From positions 52,890-116,889 of the forward strand of contig BQJA01000001.1 in NCBI GenBank assembly GCA_021604405.1: DNA of 64,000 nt. The letters are read 5' to 3'. The position numbers and the translations under genes are program-made. Shown here piece by piece: positions 28,256 to 38,065 of this stretch (its first letter is position 1; the number at the start of each line of letters is the position of its first letter). The notes beneath the pieces were generated by a model that was given only the letters and a program-made list of their open reading frames with translations, had not been told where the DNA came from and ran no database searches. The stretch is from Nitrosomonas sp. Its GTDB lineage: Bacteria > Pseudomonadota > Gammaproteobacteria > Burkholderiales > Nitrosomonadaceae.

Positions 28256-28975
28256 ATGACCAGCAAGGTAAAATCCGGCGTACTTTATCTTATTCCGACC
28301 CCTTTGGGAGAAGGTGACTTTGGCTGGACGATGCCTGCCGCTGTTCGCCAGTGTATCGGCAGCCTTAGCAATTATATTGTTGAGCGCCCTAAAACGGCGC
28401 GTCATTTTCTCAAACAAGCCGGATGCAAATTGCCGCTGCAAGAAATTCAAATGCAAGTATTGGACAAGCACACCCGGCCTGATGAATTACCTGCGCTGCT
28501 TGCGCCATTGTTGTCAGGACATGACGTCGGCCTGCTGTCTGAAGCAGGTTGTCCGGCAGTGGCTGATCCCGGTGCAGACCTGGTAAGGTTGGCGCATCTG
28601 AACAATGTCAGGGTAATTCCGCTGGTCGGACCCTCTGCTATTCTTTTGGCGTTAATGGCATCCGGTTTAAATGGTCAGTGTTTTAAATTTCATGGCTATC
28701 TGCCGATAGAAAAAAACGCGCGTGTCAGCAAAATAACGGCACTGGAAAAGCAATCCGTTCAATATGACCAAACACAGATATTTATCGAAACACCTTATAG
28801 AAATCAAGGCCTGCTGGTGTTGCTAACGCAAACCTGTCGCAGAGATACTGATTTATGTATCGCCAGTGACCTTACGCTTGCCACTGAATATATTGCAACC
28901 AGAACGGTTAAAGCGTGGCAGCATAATTTGCCCGATATCAATAAGAAACCCGCCATGTTTTTGATGCATGGGTAA
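28256..28975 (+). CDS. RsmI-like tetrapyrrole-methylase-fold SAM methyltransferase
   Basis: 239 residues with the methylase fold: N-terminal GVLYLIPTPLGEGD, then LLSEAGCPAVADPGADLV, PLVGPSAILLALMASGLNG, FHGYLPIEK, IFIETPYRN and a C-terminal KKPAMFLMHG. It belongs to the group related to RsmI, the 16S rRNA C1402 ribose methyltransferase, but it is shorter than RsmI (about 280) and diverged in its first strand (LIPTPLG rather than VATPIGNL). It may be the paralogue annotated simply as a SAM-dependent methyltransferase. Substrate unknown; single gene after apaG. Confidence 0.82.
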   Translation: MTSKVKSGVLYLIPTPLGEGDFGWTMPAAVRQCIGSLSNYIVERPKTARHFLKQAGCKLPLQEIQMQVLDKHTRPDELPALLAPLLSGHDVGLLSEAGCPAVADPGADLVRLAHLNNVRVIPLVGPSAILLALMASGLNGQCFKFHGYLPIEKNARVSKITALEKQSVQYDQTQIFIETPYRNQGLLVLLTQTCRRDTDLCIASDLTLATEYIATRTVKAWQHNLPDINKKPAMFLMHG

Positions 28976-29046
28976 AGCAACACATCATTTTTGTCTTTGT
29001 GAGAAAAGTGTTTGGTGCCTGTTAAAGCTGGCCGGTCAATTGAATG

Positions 29047-29436
29047 TTATACGTTCTTTTTTTGTATAAATTCAATTTTGTAGCCATCAGGATCTTCAAC
29101 AAAGGCAATCACAGTGGTGCCGTGTTTCATGGGGCCTGCCTCACGTGTTACGTTTCCACCCAGTTTTTTGGCTTCATCGCATGCCCGGTAGGCATCTTCC
29201 ACCTCGATCGCAATGTGGCCAAACCCTTCGCCAAGATCGTAGTGAGCTGTATCCCAATTGTGGGTTAATTCCAGCACCGTGCCTTCCGCTTCATCCTGAT
29301 ATCCGACAAACGCAAGCGTAAACCTGCCGTCAGGATAATCTTTGCGGCGAAGCAGTTTCATTCCAAGGACGGCGGTGTAAAAATTGAGCGATTTTTCCAA
29401 GTTGCCAACCCGGAGCATTGTGTGCAAGATACGCAT
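29047..29436 (-). CDS. gloA: Lactoylglutathione lyase (glyoxalase I)
   Basis: 129 residues. VOC fold with metal ligands as in GloA: His5 in [10 protein letters not shown], Glu in [11 protein letters not shown], His in [11 protein letters not shown], and Glu in [10 protein letters not shown]. It converts the methylglyoxal-glutathione hemithioacetal to S-lactoylglutathione. Its ATG directly abuts the rubredoxin stop codon, so the two are translated from one message. Confidence 0.96.
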   Translation of the reverse strand: MRILHTMLRVGNLEKSLNFYTAVLGMKLLRRKDYPDGRFTLAFVGYQDEAEGTVLELTHNWDTAHYDLGEGFGHIAIEVEDAYRACDEAKKLGGNVTREAGPMKHGTTVIAFVEDPDGYKIEFIQKKNV

Positions 29437-29625
29437 TTATACTTTCACCATTTCAAAATCTTCTTTACGTGCGCCACATTCAGGGCAGGTCCAATTCACG
29501 GGAACATCTTCCCAGCGTGTTCCCGGGGGGATGCCTTCTTCCGGAGATCCTAGGGCTTCATCATATATATAGCCACAAATTAGACACATATAACGGTTGT
29601 AATCACGATTCTCTTCGGTAGGCAT
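29437..29625 (-). CDS. Rubredoxin
   Basis: 62 residues. A Fe(Cys)4 site is formed by Cys14 and Cys17 ([10 protein letters not shown]) and Cys47 and Cys50 (CPECGA), with the usual [10 protein letters not shown] middle. It is a one-electron carrier in the cytosol. It is the first gene of a two-gene unit with gloA on the minus strand, zero spacing. The natural reductase and electron acceptor are not encoded nearby. The N-terminus is about ten residues longer than minimal rubredoxins. Confidence 0.96.
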   Translation of the reverse strand: MPTEENRDYNRYMCLICGYIYDEALGSPEEGIPPGTRWEDVPVNWTCPECGARKEDFEMVKV

Positions 29626-29677
29626 GATAGATCGAAGCTTCCTTTTAAGTTAAAATGACATTTTACGGTATTTTTGC

Positions 29678-30511
29678 ATGATACAGCCACCCCCAATTGT
29701 ATTATCGTTCGCTGCCAATGACCCGAGTGGTGGCGCTGGCCTCAGTGCGGATATCCTTACACTTGCGAGTTTGGGGTGTCATCCGTTATCGGCGATTACC
29801 GCTGTGACAGTGCAAGATACAGTGGGTATTGATGATATTATGGCCCTTGATCCAGAATTTGTTGCCGACCAGGCGCGGGCTGTGCTGGAAGATATGCCAG
29901 TTCATGCTTTTAAAACAGGTCTGCTGGGCAGTGTTGAAATTATTGCGGTTATTGCTGAAATAATATCAGATTACCCGGATATTCCTTTCGTCATGGATCC
30001 GGTGCTTGCATCAGGTCGTGGTGATGAAATCGCCAACGAGGAAATGGTACAGGCAATGAGTGAACTGTTACTTCCTCAGGCCACCATTATTACGCCTAAC
30101 AGTCTTGAAGCTAGAAAGATTGCGCAATCGCAGTATGAAGACGATGACGAACAGGAACTGGATTTGCATCAATGCGCAGACAGGCTGTTACAGTTTGGCT
30201 GTGAATATGTTTTGATCACCGGTGCGCATGAGAATACGTCACAAGTAGTCAATACCCTATATGGTGCGGATGGTGTATTGCGTTCAGATAAGTGGCAGCG
30301 CTTGGCAGGTTCTTACCATGGATCGGGATGCACATTGGCAGCCGCCATTGCAGCATCGCTGGCAAACGGCCTGCCGGTTTATGACAGCGTTTATGAAGCG
30401 CAGCAATATACTTGGCAGACACTCAAAGCCGGGTTCCGTCCGGGCATGGGCCAATATTTGCCAGACAGGCTGTTTTGGGTGGATGGAGATGATGAGGCAG
30501 AGGCAGACTAG
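29678..30511 (+). CDS. thiD: Hydroxymethylpyrimidine/phosphomethylpyrimidine kinase
   Basis: 277 residues of the ribokinase-like fold: FAANDPSGGAGLSADI near the N-terminus, HAFKTGLLGS, FVMDPVLASGRGDE, TPNSLEARKI, and the anion-hole/base motif YHGSGCTLAAAIA. It phosphorylates HMP and HMP-phosphate in thiamine synthesis. thiE follows after 19 bases. No TPP riboswitch is visible upstream. A C-terminal Asp/Glu-rich tail (DGDDEAEAD) is unusual but harmless. Confidence 0.94.
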   Translation: MIQPPPIVLSFAANDPSGGAGLSADILTLASLGCHPLSAITAVTVQDTVGIDDIMALDPEFVADQARAVLEDMPVHAFKTGLLGSVEIIAVIAEIISDYPDIPFVMDPVLASGRGDEIANEEMVQAMSELLLPQATIITPNSLEARKIAQSQYEDDDEQELDLHQCADRLLQFGCEYVLITGAHENTSQVVNTLYGADGVLRSDKWQRLAGSYHGSGCTLAAAIAASLANGLPVYDSVYEAQQYTWQTLKAGFRPGMGQYLPDRLFWVDGDDEAEAD

Positions 30512-30530
30512 ACTTGAATTGTCGTACACG

Positions 30531-31151
30531 ATGTCATCAATAATTGGCGGATTATACGCGATAACTCCGGATTGTGCCGATACTGAGAATTTGTTAGTAA
30601 TGACAAAAAAAGCACTGACGGGTGGCGCGAAAATGATTCAGTATCGCAACAAAATCGCTGATGCAACGTTGCGGCGAAAACAAGCCGGGGAATTAGCGCT
30701 CCTTTGCCGGGAATATGATGTGCCATTTATTATCAACGATCATCTTGACCTGATGCTGGAAGTTGACGCGGACGGCCTGCACCTGGGTCGGAACGATATT
30801 TCTGTTAGGGACGCCCGCATGACGTTGGGAAATAATAAAATAATTGGTGCTTCTTGTTACAATCAGATTAATCTGGCTGCGCGCGCTGAAGATCAAAGTG
30901 CTGATTATGTTGCCTTTGGCGCTTTTTTCGCATCAATCACAAAACCAGATGCCGTGGTGGCGCCCCTAGAGATATTAGCTTTGGCAAAACAAAAATTGCG
31001 TACACCAGTTGTCGCGATTGGTGGCATTACACGACAAAATGCCGCGGTGTTGATTGCGCAGGGTGGTGATGCAATTGCGGTTAGCAGTGCCTTATTTGGG
31101 ACACGGGATATACAGATAACGGCTAAATCATTTTCGCTGTTGTTTTCTTAG
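30531..31151 (+). CDS. thiE: Thiamine-phosphate synthase
   Basis: 206 residues from the ATG at 30531 (MSSIIGGLYAITPD). A much longer in-frame start at 30261 would run inside thiD and is rejected. TIM-barrel motifs: MIQYRNK, INDHLDLMLEVDADGLHLG, IIGASCYNQ, VAFGAFF and VAIGGITRQNAAVLIAQGGD. It joins HMP-pyrophosphate to the thiazole phosphate. It forms an operon with thiD. The ribosome site is weak, which fits coupling to thiD. Confidence 0.95.
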   Translation: MSSIIGGLYAITPDCADTENLLVMTKKALTGGAKMIQYRNKIADATLRRKQAGELALLCREYDVPFIINDHLDLMLEVDADGLHLGRNDISVRDARMTLGNNKIIGASCYNQINLAARAEDQSADYVAFGAFFASITKPDAVVAPLEILALAKQKLRTPVVAIGGITRQNAAVLIAQGGDAIAVSSALFGTRDIQITAKSFSLLFS

Positions 31152-31393
31152 GCGCCTGCTCGATCAAAATAAATATACAGTTCTTGCTGTGTTTAATCTT
31201 CATCCCGATGCAGGTAAAATAAATAAGTAACGACTCAGCCCTGTGGCGCACACTTTCTGATCGCTCCTGAATTCCGTCTGTTCAATGTAAAAAGCTGACA
31301 TAAGTAAAAAATCATTATGTAACGCTAAAATGACGGGCCGCAGAGGTCAGCCGAAAAAATACAAAAATTTTTAATAAATTCAAGAGTTAAAAA

Positions 31394-32674
31394 ATGACTT
31401 CACGAAATCAACAATTATTTGAACTTTCCCAGAAATATATACCTGGTGGTGTTAATTCTCCCGTCCGTGCATTCAAATCTGTCGGTGGCACGCCAGTTTT
31501 TTTTCAACGAGGTCAGGGTGCTTATGTATGGGATGTGGAAGAAAAAGCCTATATTGATTACGTCGGATCATGGGGGCCGTTAATACTTGGCCACGCACAT
31601 CCTGAAGTTATAACGGCAGTACAATCAGTAGCACAAAAGGGATTGACTTTTGGTGCACCAACCGAGGCGGAACTGGAAATAGCCGAGCTTATTTGTCAGT
31701 TAGTTTCTTCAATTGAACAGGTCAGACTGGTTAGTTCCGGGACCGAAGCTGGAATGAGTGCCATTCGCCTGGCGCGCGGTTATACCGGCAGGAGTCATAT
31801 TATTAAGTTCGAAGGTTGCTACCATGGCCATGATGATGCGTTGTTGGTAAAAGCGGGTTCTGGTGCATTGACTTTTGGCCATCCAAGTTCAGCGGGTGTG
31901 CCTGAGGAAACGGTTGGACATACCATTGTGCTGGATTATAACGACTTATCCGGCGTGGAAGCGACATTTAACCAGCTTGGCGACAAAATAGCCGCGGTTA
32001 TTGTTGAACCTGTCGCGGGCAATATGAACCTGGTGGCGCCAAAAGACAATTTTTTGTCTGTTTTACGCGATTTATGTACCAAGCACGGGAGCATTCTGAT
32101 ATTTGATGAGGTGATGACAGGTTTTCGTGTTGGCCTGAATTGCGCGCAGGGCATGTACCATGTTGAACCGGATCTAACAACGCTGGGTAAGGTAATTGGT
32201 GGCGGTATGCCAATGGCCGCTTTCGGTGGCCGCCGCGATATTATGCAATGTCTGGCGCCTATAGGTGCGGTTTATCAGGCTGGCACACTTTCTGGGAACC
32301 CTGTCGCGGTCGCTGCAGGACTGGCTACATTAAAGCAAGTGCAGCAAGCGGATTTCTATAAAAATCTCGGCGAAAAAACCAGCCGTCTTACCGATGGTTT
32401 GGTAACAATCGCCAAGAAATATGGCGTCAGTTTTTGTGCGCAGTCAATAGGCGGGATGTTTGGATTATATTTTCGCAACACGGTTCCGACCAGCTTTGCC
32501 GGCGTGATGGAATGCGACAAGGATTTATTTAACCGTTTCTTTCATGCGATGTTAAATGAGGGTGTTTATTTTGCACCTTCGGCATTTGAAGCGGGATTTG
32601 TCTCTTCCGCTCATACTAACGTTGAAATTGACAAGACGCTGGCAGCTGCAGAGAAGATATTCGCTGCGTGGTGA
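31394..32674 (+). CDS. hemL: Glutamate-1-semialdehyde 2,1-aminomutase
   Basis: 426 residues, fold-type I PLP enzyme. The substrate and cofactor motifs include [44 protein letters not shown] and Lys266 in [11 protein letters not shown], the residue that binds PLP. It makes 5-aminolevulinate for haem. A bidirectional intrinsic terminator follows (32692-32720) before the convergent cytochrome gene. Confidence 0.97.
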   Translation: MTSRNQQLFELSQKYIPGGVNSPVRAFKSVGGTPVFFQRGQGAYVWDVEEKAYIDYVGSWGPLILGHAHPEVITAVQSVAQKGLTFGAPTEAELEIAELICQLVSSIEQVRLVSSGTEAGMSAIRLARGYTGRSHIIKFEGCYHGHDDALLVKAGSGALTFGHPSSAGVPEETVGHTIVLDYNDLSGVEATFNQLGDKIAAVIVEPVAGNMNLVAPKDNFLSVLRDLCTKHGSILIFDEVMTGFRVGLNCAQGMYHVEPDLTTLGKVIGGGMPMAAFGGRRDIMQCLAPIGAVYQAGTLSGNPVAVAAGLATLKQVQQADFYKNLGEKTSRLTDGLVTIAKKYGVSFCAQSIGGMFGLYFRNTVPTSFAGVMECDKDLFNRFFHAMLNEGVYFAPSAFEAGFVSSAHTNVEIDKTLAAAEKIFAAW

Positions 32675-32691
32675 TGCTTCCTTGCAAGTAA

Positions 32692-32720
32692 AAAAAGCGG
32701 CTTCAATCGAGCCGCTTTTT
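32692..32720. terminator. Bidirectional intrinsic terminator, hemL / cytochrome c4
   Basis: AAAAAGCGGCT pairs with AGCCGCTTTTT around a 7-base loop; G/C core of 6 with T-runs on both strands. It serves hemL (+) and the convergent cytochrome gene (-), which ends at 32748. Confidence 0.9.
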
Positions 32721-32747
32721 ATTGTTGCAATATGTGTAGCTGCAGGA

Positions 32748-33401
32748 TTATTTTAAGCTGGTGATGAACTCAGCAACAGCGCGTTTTTCCCGTGCACTCA
32801 TGCGGGAAACAACCAGTCGCATCACCTCATTATCGTTCTTGCGGTTTTTGTCGAATGCGCTTAATTGCGCATAGGTATAATCTGCATGCTGACCGGCAAG
32901 CCGCGGGTAATTTGGTGGAAGACCGTTACCATTCGGTGAATGGCAGCTGGCGCAGGCCGGCACTTCATTTTCCAGATTGCCGCCACGGTAAATAATTTCC
33001 CCCAATTCGAGCAAATCATCCCCTTTTTTATTGCTAATGCCGGTCTGTGGGGTCTGTTGGGCATAGTATGCTGCAATGTCTCTCATGTCTTCCGGGGAGA
33101 GCGCTGCAACCATCGGCGCCATGATAGGATTAGGCCGTTTAGCTGGTTCACCGTCATCACCTTCTTTAAACTCCATCAGTTGCTTGAAGGTATACGCTGC
33201 ATGCTGGCCGGCCAGGACTGGATTGGTCGGAATGATGCTGTTGCCATCAGGGTTGTGGCAGCCAGCGCAGGTTCCTGCTGCAATTTCCTTGCCTTTTTCG
33301 GCGTCACCTTCGGCAGATGTTGTGCTCGAACCAGCCAGCGCAGGGGCCGATAGCGATAATGTCATGGCAAACACTATCGCCGAATTCTTGAATATTCTCA
33401 T
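32748..33401 (-). CDS. Dihaem cytochrome c4
   Basis: 217 residues with a Sec signal peptide ending near ALAG. There are two class I haem c domains: CAGCH (Cys45, Cys48, His49) with Met94/Met97 as candidate axial ligand, and CASCH (Cys150, Cys153, His154) with Met194/Met201. It is a periplasmic electron carrier feeding cytochrome c oxidases. The repeats LAGQHAAYTFKQL and LAGQHADYTYAQL show the internal duplication typical of c4. Single gene, convergent with hemL. Confidence 0.94.
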   Translation of the reverse strand: MRIFKNSAIVFAMTLSLSAPALAGSSTTSAEGDAEKGKEIAAGTCAGCHNPDGNSIIPTNPVLAGQHAAYTFKQLMEFKEGDDGEPAKRPNPIMAPMVAALSPEDMRDIAAYYAQQTPQTGISNKKGDDLLELGEIIYRGGNLENEVPACASCHSPNGNGLPPNYPRLAGQHADYTYAQLSAFDKNRKNDNEVMRLVVSRMSAREKRAVAEFITSLK

Positions 33402-33967
33402 TGTTTCGCGTCCATTTTCTTAAAGGGCTTCCGGAAAATCCGGTTTTCTCTTTTGATTTAAGTGATGTATTCTAACAAGGCAGAAAATAGTTCACAACAG
33501 AAACTACCTGCAAATTAATAATTTTCAGTACGACAATAACGGTTTAACGGTTTTGCCAGTTTTAATCTCAGGAACATATTATCATCGATAATCGGGCGCG
33601 CAAAAATAAATGACCCTGCCCAGATGCCGGTATCGTTTGAATGTAAGCGTCTACATTCTGAATATTCTAGTGAATCACGGCACAGTCTCGAACGCTGGCG
33701 GCAAAAGTTATGACCGGCAAAAAACATTCGCGTATTATCCTGTTGTTCAATAAACTGCACACATATGTGACGGCATGCCGATGGGTGATCATTACTAAAA
33801 AGGTTGTGTCGCGTTCATCTAAATATTCAAAGCAATTAATAAGGTTTAGAATATATAGTCTTGCAACCGGTTAACAGCTCAATACTCAACGCTCGCTGGG
33901 CCATTGATTAGTCAACGTACGACAATTAATTGCGCCGAGAAAAATGCCAGATTAGTCTGAAATTATT
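33402..33967. other. Intergenic region, cytochrome c4 / map
   Basis: About 565 bases between divergent genes. A minus-strand frame of 81 codons (33515-33760) begins with GTG, has no ribosome site and matches no family I know. A 10-base palindrome CACATATGTG lies near 33760. Promoters must be here but none is clear. Confidence 0.4.
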
Positions 33968-34768
33968 ATGAAAATACATATAAAAACTCCTCAAGAGATT
34001 GAAAAAATGCGCGTGGCGGGCAGACTTGCCTCAGAGGTGCTCGACTATATAACGCCTTTCGTTAAGCCGGGCGTAACAACCGAGGAACTTGACCAGCTTT
34101 GCCACGATTACATGGTCAACGAACAGAACACGATTCCTGCACCGCTCAACTATGCGCCAAAGGGCCATAAACCCTATCCAAAGTCGATATGTACTTCAGT
34201 CAATAAACAAGTTTGTCATGGTATTCCGGGTAAAAAAAGACTAAAAGACGGAGATATTGTCAATATTGATGTGACAGTCATTAGTAATGGCTATCATGGC
34301 GATACCAGCCGCATGTTTTTTGCCGGCAAGCCTTCCATTCAGGCGAAACGTCTGTGTGAGTTAACCTTTGAAGCGATGTGGCGGGGTATTGACGAAATTA
34401 AGCCTGGCGGCTATCTCGGTGATATTGGCCATACCATTCAAAAATTGGCTGAAAATGCCGGTTTCAGTATTGTTAGGGAATTTTGTGGCCATGGGATAGG
34501 CGTGCAATTTCATGAAGATCCACAAGTGTTGCATTACGGAAAACGAGGAACGGGGGTAAAACTTGAACCCGGCATGATCTTTACGGTCGAGCCGATGATT
34601 AATGCCGGTAAGGCAGCAATACGTCATCTACCGGATGGGTGGACGGTTACCACCAAAGATAATAGCTTATCCGCGCAATGGGAACACACGATTCTGGTTA
34701 CGGAACATGGCCATGAAGTGCTAACACTTTCTGCTGGCGCGCCAGCAAAACCGGTGTACCGTTTCTAA
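33968..34768 (+). CDS. map: Methionine aminopeptidase, type I
   Basis: 266 residues of the pita-bread fold. Two-metal ligands are recognisable in VNIDVTVISNGYHGDTSRMF (two Asp), CGHGIGVQFHEDP (His), FTVEPMIN (Glu) and SAQWEHTILVTEHG (Glu). It removes the initiator methionine in the cytosol. It begins a run of three plus-strand genes, map, rph and rdgB. The ATG at 33968 has no strong ribosome site. Confidence 0.97.
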   Translation: MKIHIKTPQEIEKMRVAGRLASEVLDYITPFVKPGVTTEELDQLCHDYMVNEQNTIPAPLNYAPKGHKPYPKSICTSVNKQVCHGIPGKKRLKDGDIVNIDVTVISNGYHGDTSRMFFAGKPSIQAKRLCELTFEAMWRGIDEIKPGGYLGDIGHTIQKLAENAGFSIVREFCGHGIGVQFHEDPQVLHYGKRGTGVKLEPGMIFTVEPMINAGKAAIRHLPDGWTVTTKDNSLSAQWEHTILVTEHGHEVLTLSAGAPAKPVYRF

Positions 34769-34825
34769 TCGATTTACGGTTTCTTGATATTTAATTTTAC
34801 AGTCAAATAAAGGATAAGAATAATA

Positions 34826-35545
34826 ATGCGCAATGGCAATAGGAAACCAGATCAAGTTCGGCCGGTAGCAATGACGCGTCATTACATTAAGCATGCCGAT
34901 GGGTCGGTATTGATCGCATATGGTGATACGCAAGTCATATGCACAGCCAGTATCAAAGAGCAGGTTCCTCCTTTTCTCAGGGATAAAGGACAAGGCTGGC
35001 TGACTGCGGAATATGGTATGTTGCCATGTTCGACGAATGAGCGCATGCAGCGTGAAGCTGCCAGGGGAAAACAGTCTGGCCGAACCATGGAAATTCAGCG
35101 CCTGATCGGCCGTGCATTACGCGCCGTCGTAGACTTAAAGAAACTGGGTGAACGTACCATTCAGATTGATTGCGATGTTATTCAGGCGGATGGTGGTACC
35201 CGCACAGCCAGTATAACCGGCGCATTTGTCGCGCTGCATGATGCGGTGCAAAAATTACTGAACCAACAATTAATTGGAACCACGCCGATACGTGATCATG
35301 TGGCTGCCATCTCGGCAGGTGTGTATCAGGGTGTACCGATACTTGATCTGGATTATCAGGAAGATTCGTCATGCGGTACGGATATGAACGTTGTCATGAC
35401 AGGCGAAATGGGCCTGGTGGAAGTGCAAGGAACAGCCGAAGGACAACCATTCAGTCGGCAGGAGTTGGACGCGATGCTGGACATGTCGCAACGAGGAATA
35501 CAGGCGCTTGTTGCGCTGCAGAAAGAAACGCTAATGAGCACATGA
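34826..35545 (+). CDS. rph: Ribonuclease PH
   Basis: 239 residues: 3'-to-5' phosphorolytic exoribonuclease that trims tRNA 3' ends. Signatures: [79 protein letters not shown]. An AAGGATAAG site is just before the ATG. The stop overlaps the next start (ATGA at 35542), coupling it to rdgB. Confidence 0.97.
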   Translation: MRNGNRKPDQVRPVAMTRHYIKHADGSVLIAYGDTQVICTASIKEQVPPFLRDKGQGWLTAEYGMLPCSTNERMQREAARGKQSGRTMEIQRLIGRALRAVVDLKKLGERTIQIDCDVIQADGGTRTASITGAFVALHDAVQKLLNQQLIGTTPIRDHVAAISAGVYQGVPILDLDYQEDSSCGTDMNVVMTGEMGLVEVQGTAEGQPFSRQELDAMLDMSQRGIQALVALQKETLMST

Positions 35546-36150
35546 TACAAACACCATTAACCAAACTTGTCATTGCCAGTAATAATAAAGGAAAATTGCA
35601 CGAAATCAGATCGTTGCTCGATCCGCTTAGGATTGAAGTTTTTACTCAATCCGAATTTAAAATTCCTGAGGTCGATGAACCTTTCCATACCTTTGTAGAA
35701 AATGCACTGACGAAAGCACGCAACGCGAGTAAGCATGCTGGACTGCCTGCACTGGCAGATGATTCCGGTATTTGTGTTAATGCACTTAATGGTGAGCCAG
35801 GCGTTAAATCGGCACGCTTTGCCGGCGAACCTAAATCGGACCAGCGCAATAATCAGAAATTAGTGGAAGCACTTAAAAATCAAGCCGACAGAAGCGCATA
35901 CTATTATTGTATTATTGTGCTGCTAAGACACGCAGACGATCCCCAGCCGATCATCGTCGATGGCACCTGGCAAGGTGAAATAATTTTGGAACCAAAAGGG
36001 CAAGGCGGATTTGGTTATGATCCGTATTTTTATCTGCCTGAGCTAGGCAAAACAGCAGCAGAACTCCCCGCAGAACAAAAAAACCGCATCAGTCATCGTG
36101 GCAAAGCTTTGGCCGAACTGGCTGCGTATATACAGGGCCGCAAGTCATAA
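35542..36150 (+). CDS. rdgB: XTP/dITP diphosphatase
   Basis: 202 residues from the ATG that overlaps the rph stop; longer in-frame starts inside rph are rejected. HAM1/RdgB motifs: [12 protein letters not shown] at the N-terminus, [45 protein letters not shown] and ISHRGKAL. It removes non-canonical purine triphosphates from the nucleotide pool. Part of map-rph-rdgB. Confidence 0.97.
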   Translation: MIQTPLTKLVIASNNKGKLHEIRSLLDPLRIEVFTQSEFKIPEVDEPFHTFVENALTKARNASKHAGLPALADDSGICVNALNGEPGVKSARFAGEPKSDQRNNQKLVEALKNQADRSAYYYCIIVLLRHADDPQPIIVDGTWQGEIILEPKGQGGFGYDPYFYLPELGKTAAELPAEQKNRISHRGKALAELAAYIQGRKS

Positions 36151-36484
36151 CAAAATGCATCCAATTGGTCCGGTTAAGTTGAAATAAGCCGGAACGGGAA
36201 CCATTTGATTTCAAGTGAAACTCATTATCTTATTGTCCTGACTTTAGAATTTCTGGATTGCCACTGACTGAGTATTGTATGAATCGACCCAATACCGATA
36301 CAAATGTTGGGTTGGCACATTAAAGCAGACGTGTATACGTTTTTTGCGAAGATGCAATGTATGAAGAAACGTTATTGCATTTTTATTTTTTTATTCAATA
36401 TGATTTGTATGCGCTTGTTCGTGCTGGGCTATTTCTTGAATCTACTTTATGGGATAATGCCCGGATTGACATAGGCTTATCACG
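36151..36484. other. Intergenic region before leuC
   Basis: About 330 bases. It contains a short leucine-rich open frame (36352-36474, listed separately) ending 10 bases before leuC. The leuC promoter is probably here but I cannot place it. No terminator hairpin is convincing. Confidence 0.4.
36352..36474 (+). CDS. Possible leucine-rich leader peptide upstream of leuC
   Basis: 40 codons, ending 10 bases before the leuC ATG. It is hydrophobic, with five Leu codons of several types in the 15-codon segment [15 protein letters not shown]. Either a small membrane peptide or a leader coupled to leuC translation is possible. The ribosome site is poor, an overlapping frame begins at 36357, and no attenuator hairpin was found. 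Listed as tentative. Confidence 0.22.
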   Translation: MQCMKKRYCIFIFLFNMICMRLFVLGYFLNLLYGIMPGLT

Positions 36485-37894
36485 ATGGAAACTTTATACG
36501 ATAAACTCTGGCATCAACATGTTGTCCATGCTGATGCCAATGAACCTGAAAGTATGGCGTTAATTTATATTGACCGCCATTTGGTGCACGAAGTGACCAG
36601 CCCGCAGGCATTTGAGAGTCTGAAAATGGCGGGGCGCAAACCCTGGCGCGTCCGTTCGATTCTTGCAGTCGCTGACCATAACGTCCCGACGACCGACCGT
36701 AAAAATGGGATTAGTGATCCAATTTCGCGGTTGCAAGTGGATACGCTCGATCAAAATTGCGAAGAACTTGGTATTACTGAATTTAAAATGGATGATCTGC
36801 GCCAGGGAATTGTTCATGTTATCGGCCCTGAGCAGGGTGCGACCTTGCCGGGTATGACCGTTGTTTGTGGTGATTCACATACCAGTACGCACGGAGCGTT
36901 TGGCTGTCTGGCGTTTGGTATCGGGACTTCAGAGGTCGAGCATGTGCTGGCAACGCAATGTCTGCTGATGAAAAAGGCAAAGTCGATGCAGGTATTGGTC
37001 GAGGGTGAGCTTGGTTACGGTGTCACTGCCAAGGATATTGCGCTGGCTATCATTGGTCAAATCGGTACTGCGGGTGGAACAGGTTATGCAATTGAATTTG
37101 CAGGCAGTGCGATTCGTTCGCTGTCTATGGAAGGACGCATGACGCTTTGCAATATGGCGATCGAAGCAGGTGCGCGCGCTGGCATGGTCGCGGTAGACGA
37201 TACCACAATTGAATATATTAAAGGCCGGCCTTTTGCGCCGCAAGGTGAGCGATGGGAAAAAGCCGTAGAAAACTGGCGTACGCTGAAAAGCGATCCAGAT
37301 GCCGCATTTGATCGTGTTGTCAAATTCGATGCGCCGCATATTAAGCCGCATGTGACATGGGGTACTTCGCCGGAAATGGTCACGACAATCGATGGCGCTG
37401 TGCCGGACCCATTGAAAATAACAGATGAAGTGAGCCGCCACGATATCGAACACGCGCTGGCGTATATGGGATTGTCGCCGAACACGCCGATGGAACAGAT
37501 TTTTATCGATAAAGTTTTTATTGGTTCTTGCACCAACTCGCGTATTGAAGATTTGCGTGCTGCAGCAGATGTTGTGAAAGGAAAGCGGCTTGCTTCAACG
37601 ATTAAGCTCGCTATCGTGGTGCCAGGCTCTGGTTTGGTGAAATCCCAGGCGGAGCGGGAAGGCATTGATAAGATTTTCACAGAAGCCGGCTTTGAATGGC
37701 GCGAGCCGGGATGTTCAATGTGCCTGGCGATGAACGATGATCGTTTAGGCCCCGGAGAGCGTTGTGCTTCGACCTCCAATCGTAATTTTGAAGGAAGGCA
37801 GGGACCGGGCGGACGAACACACTTAGTCAGTCCGATAATGGCTGCTGCTGCAGCCGTGGCAGGTCACTTTGTGGATGTGAGGACACTGGGTTAA
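36485..37894 (+). CDS. leuC: 3-isopropylmalate dehydratase large subunit
   Basis: 469 residues, aconitase superfamily. 4Fe-4S cysteines are in [14 protein letters not shown] and GCSMCLAMN; other signatures are [29 protein letters not shown] and [11 protein letters not shown]. With LeuD it isomerises 2- and 3-isopropylmalate in leucine synthesis. An entericidin gene lies between it and leuD. The ribosome site is weak. Confidence 0.98.
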   Translation: METLYDKLWHQHVVHADANEPESMALIYIDRHLVHEVTSPQAFESLKMAGRKPWRVRSILAVADHNVPTTDRKNGISDPISRLQVDTLDQNCEELGITEFKMDDLRQGIVHVIGPEQGATLPGMTVVCGDSHTSTHGAFGCLAFGIGTSEVEHVLATQCLLMKKAKSMQVLVEGELGYGVTAKDIALAIIGQIGTAGGTGYAIEFAGSAIRSLSMEGRMTLCNMAIEAGARAGMVAVDDTTIEYIKGRPFAPQGERWEKAVENWRTLKSDPDAAFDRVVKFDAPHIKPHVTWGTSPEMVTTIDGAVPDPLKITDEVSRHDIEHALAYMGLSPNTPMEQIFIDKVFIGSCTNSRIEDLRAAADVVKGKRLASTIKLAIVVPGSGLVKSQAEREGIDKIFTEAGFEWREPGCSMCLAMNDDRLGPGERCASTSNRNFEGRQGPGGRTHLVSPIMAAAAAVAGHFVDVRTLG

Positions 37895-37931
37895 TTCATT
37901 CACGATCTGTTTATTTTTTAAGGAGCAACTT

Positions 37932-38057
37932 ATGAGAATGTTTTCTGTGTTTATGATGCTGATGGCGGTTATTTATTTATCAGCCTGTAATACGATGGCC
38001 GGCGTTGGTAAAGATATCCAAAGAGGCGGAGAAGCACTTGAAAATGCAGCGGACTAG
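37932..38057 (+). CDS. Entericidin A/B family lipoprotein between leuC and leuD
   Basis: 41 residues: leader [16 protein letters not shown], lipobox LSAC, then [22 protein letters not shown], the entericidin signature. AGGAG (37921-37925) stands six bases before the ATG at 37932. It sits 37 bases after leuC and 8 before leuD, inside the leucine operon, an arrangement I know from other betaproteobacteria. Its link to leucine synthesis is not understood. It closely resembles the copy at 17770-17895. Confidence 0.93.
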   Translation: MRMFSVFMMLMAVIYLSACNTMAGVGKDIQRGGEALENAAD

Positions 38058-38065
38058 TAACGTTA

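Noticed and set aside
30261-31151. Long form of ThiE starting inside thiD
   Set aside because: It would overlap thiD by 250 bases; the ATG at 30531 gives the normal length and N-terminus.
33515-33760. 81-codon minus-strand frame upstream of cytochrome c4
   Set aside because: GTG start with no ribosome site, no recognisable family, and odd composition; a decayed gene is possible but not supported.
35371-36150. Long form of RdgB starting inside rph
   Set aside because: The ATGA overlap at 35542 gives the standard N-terminus and coupling to rph.
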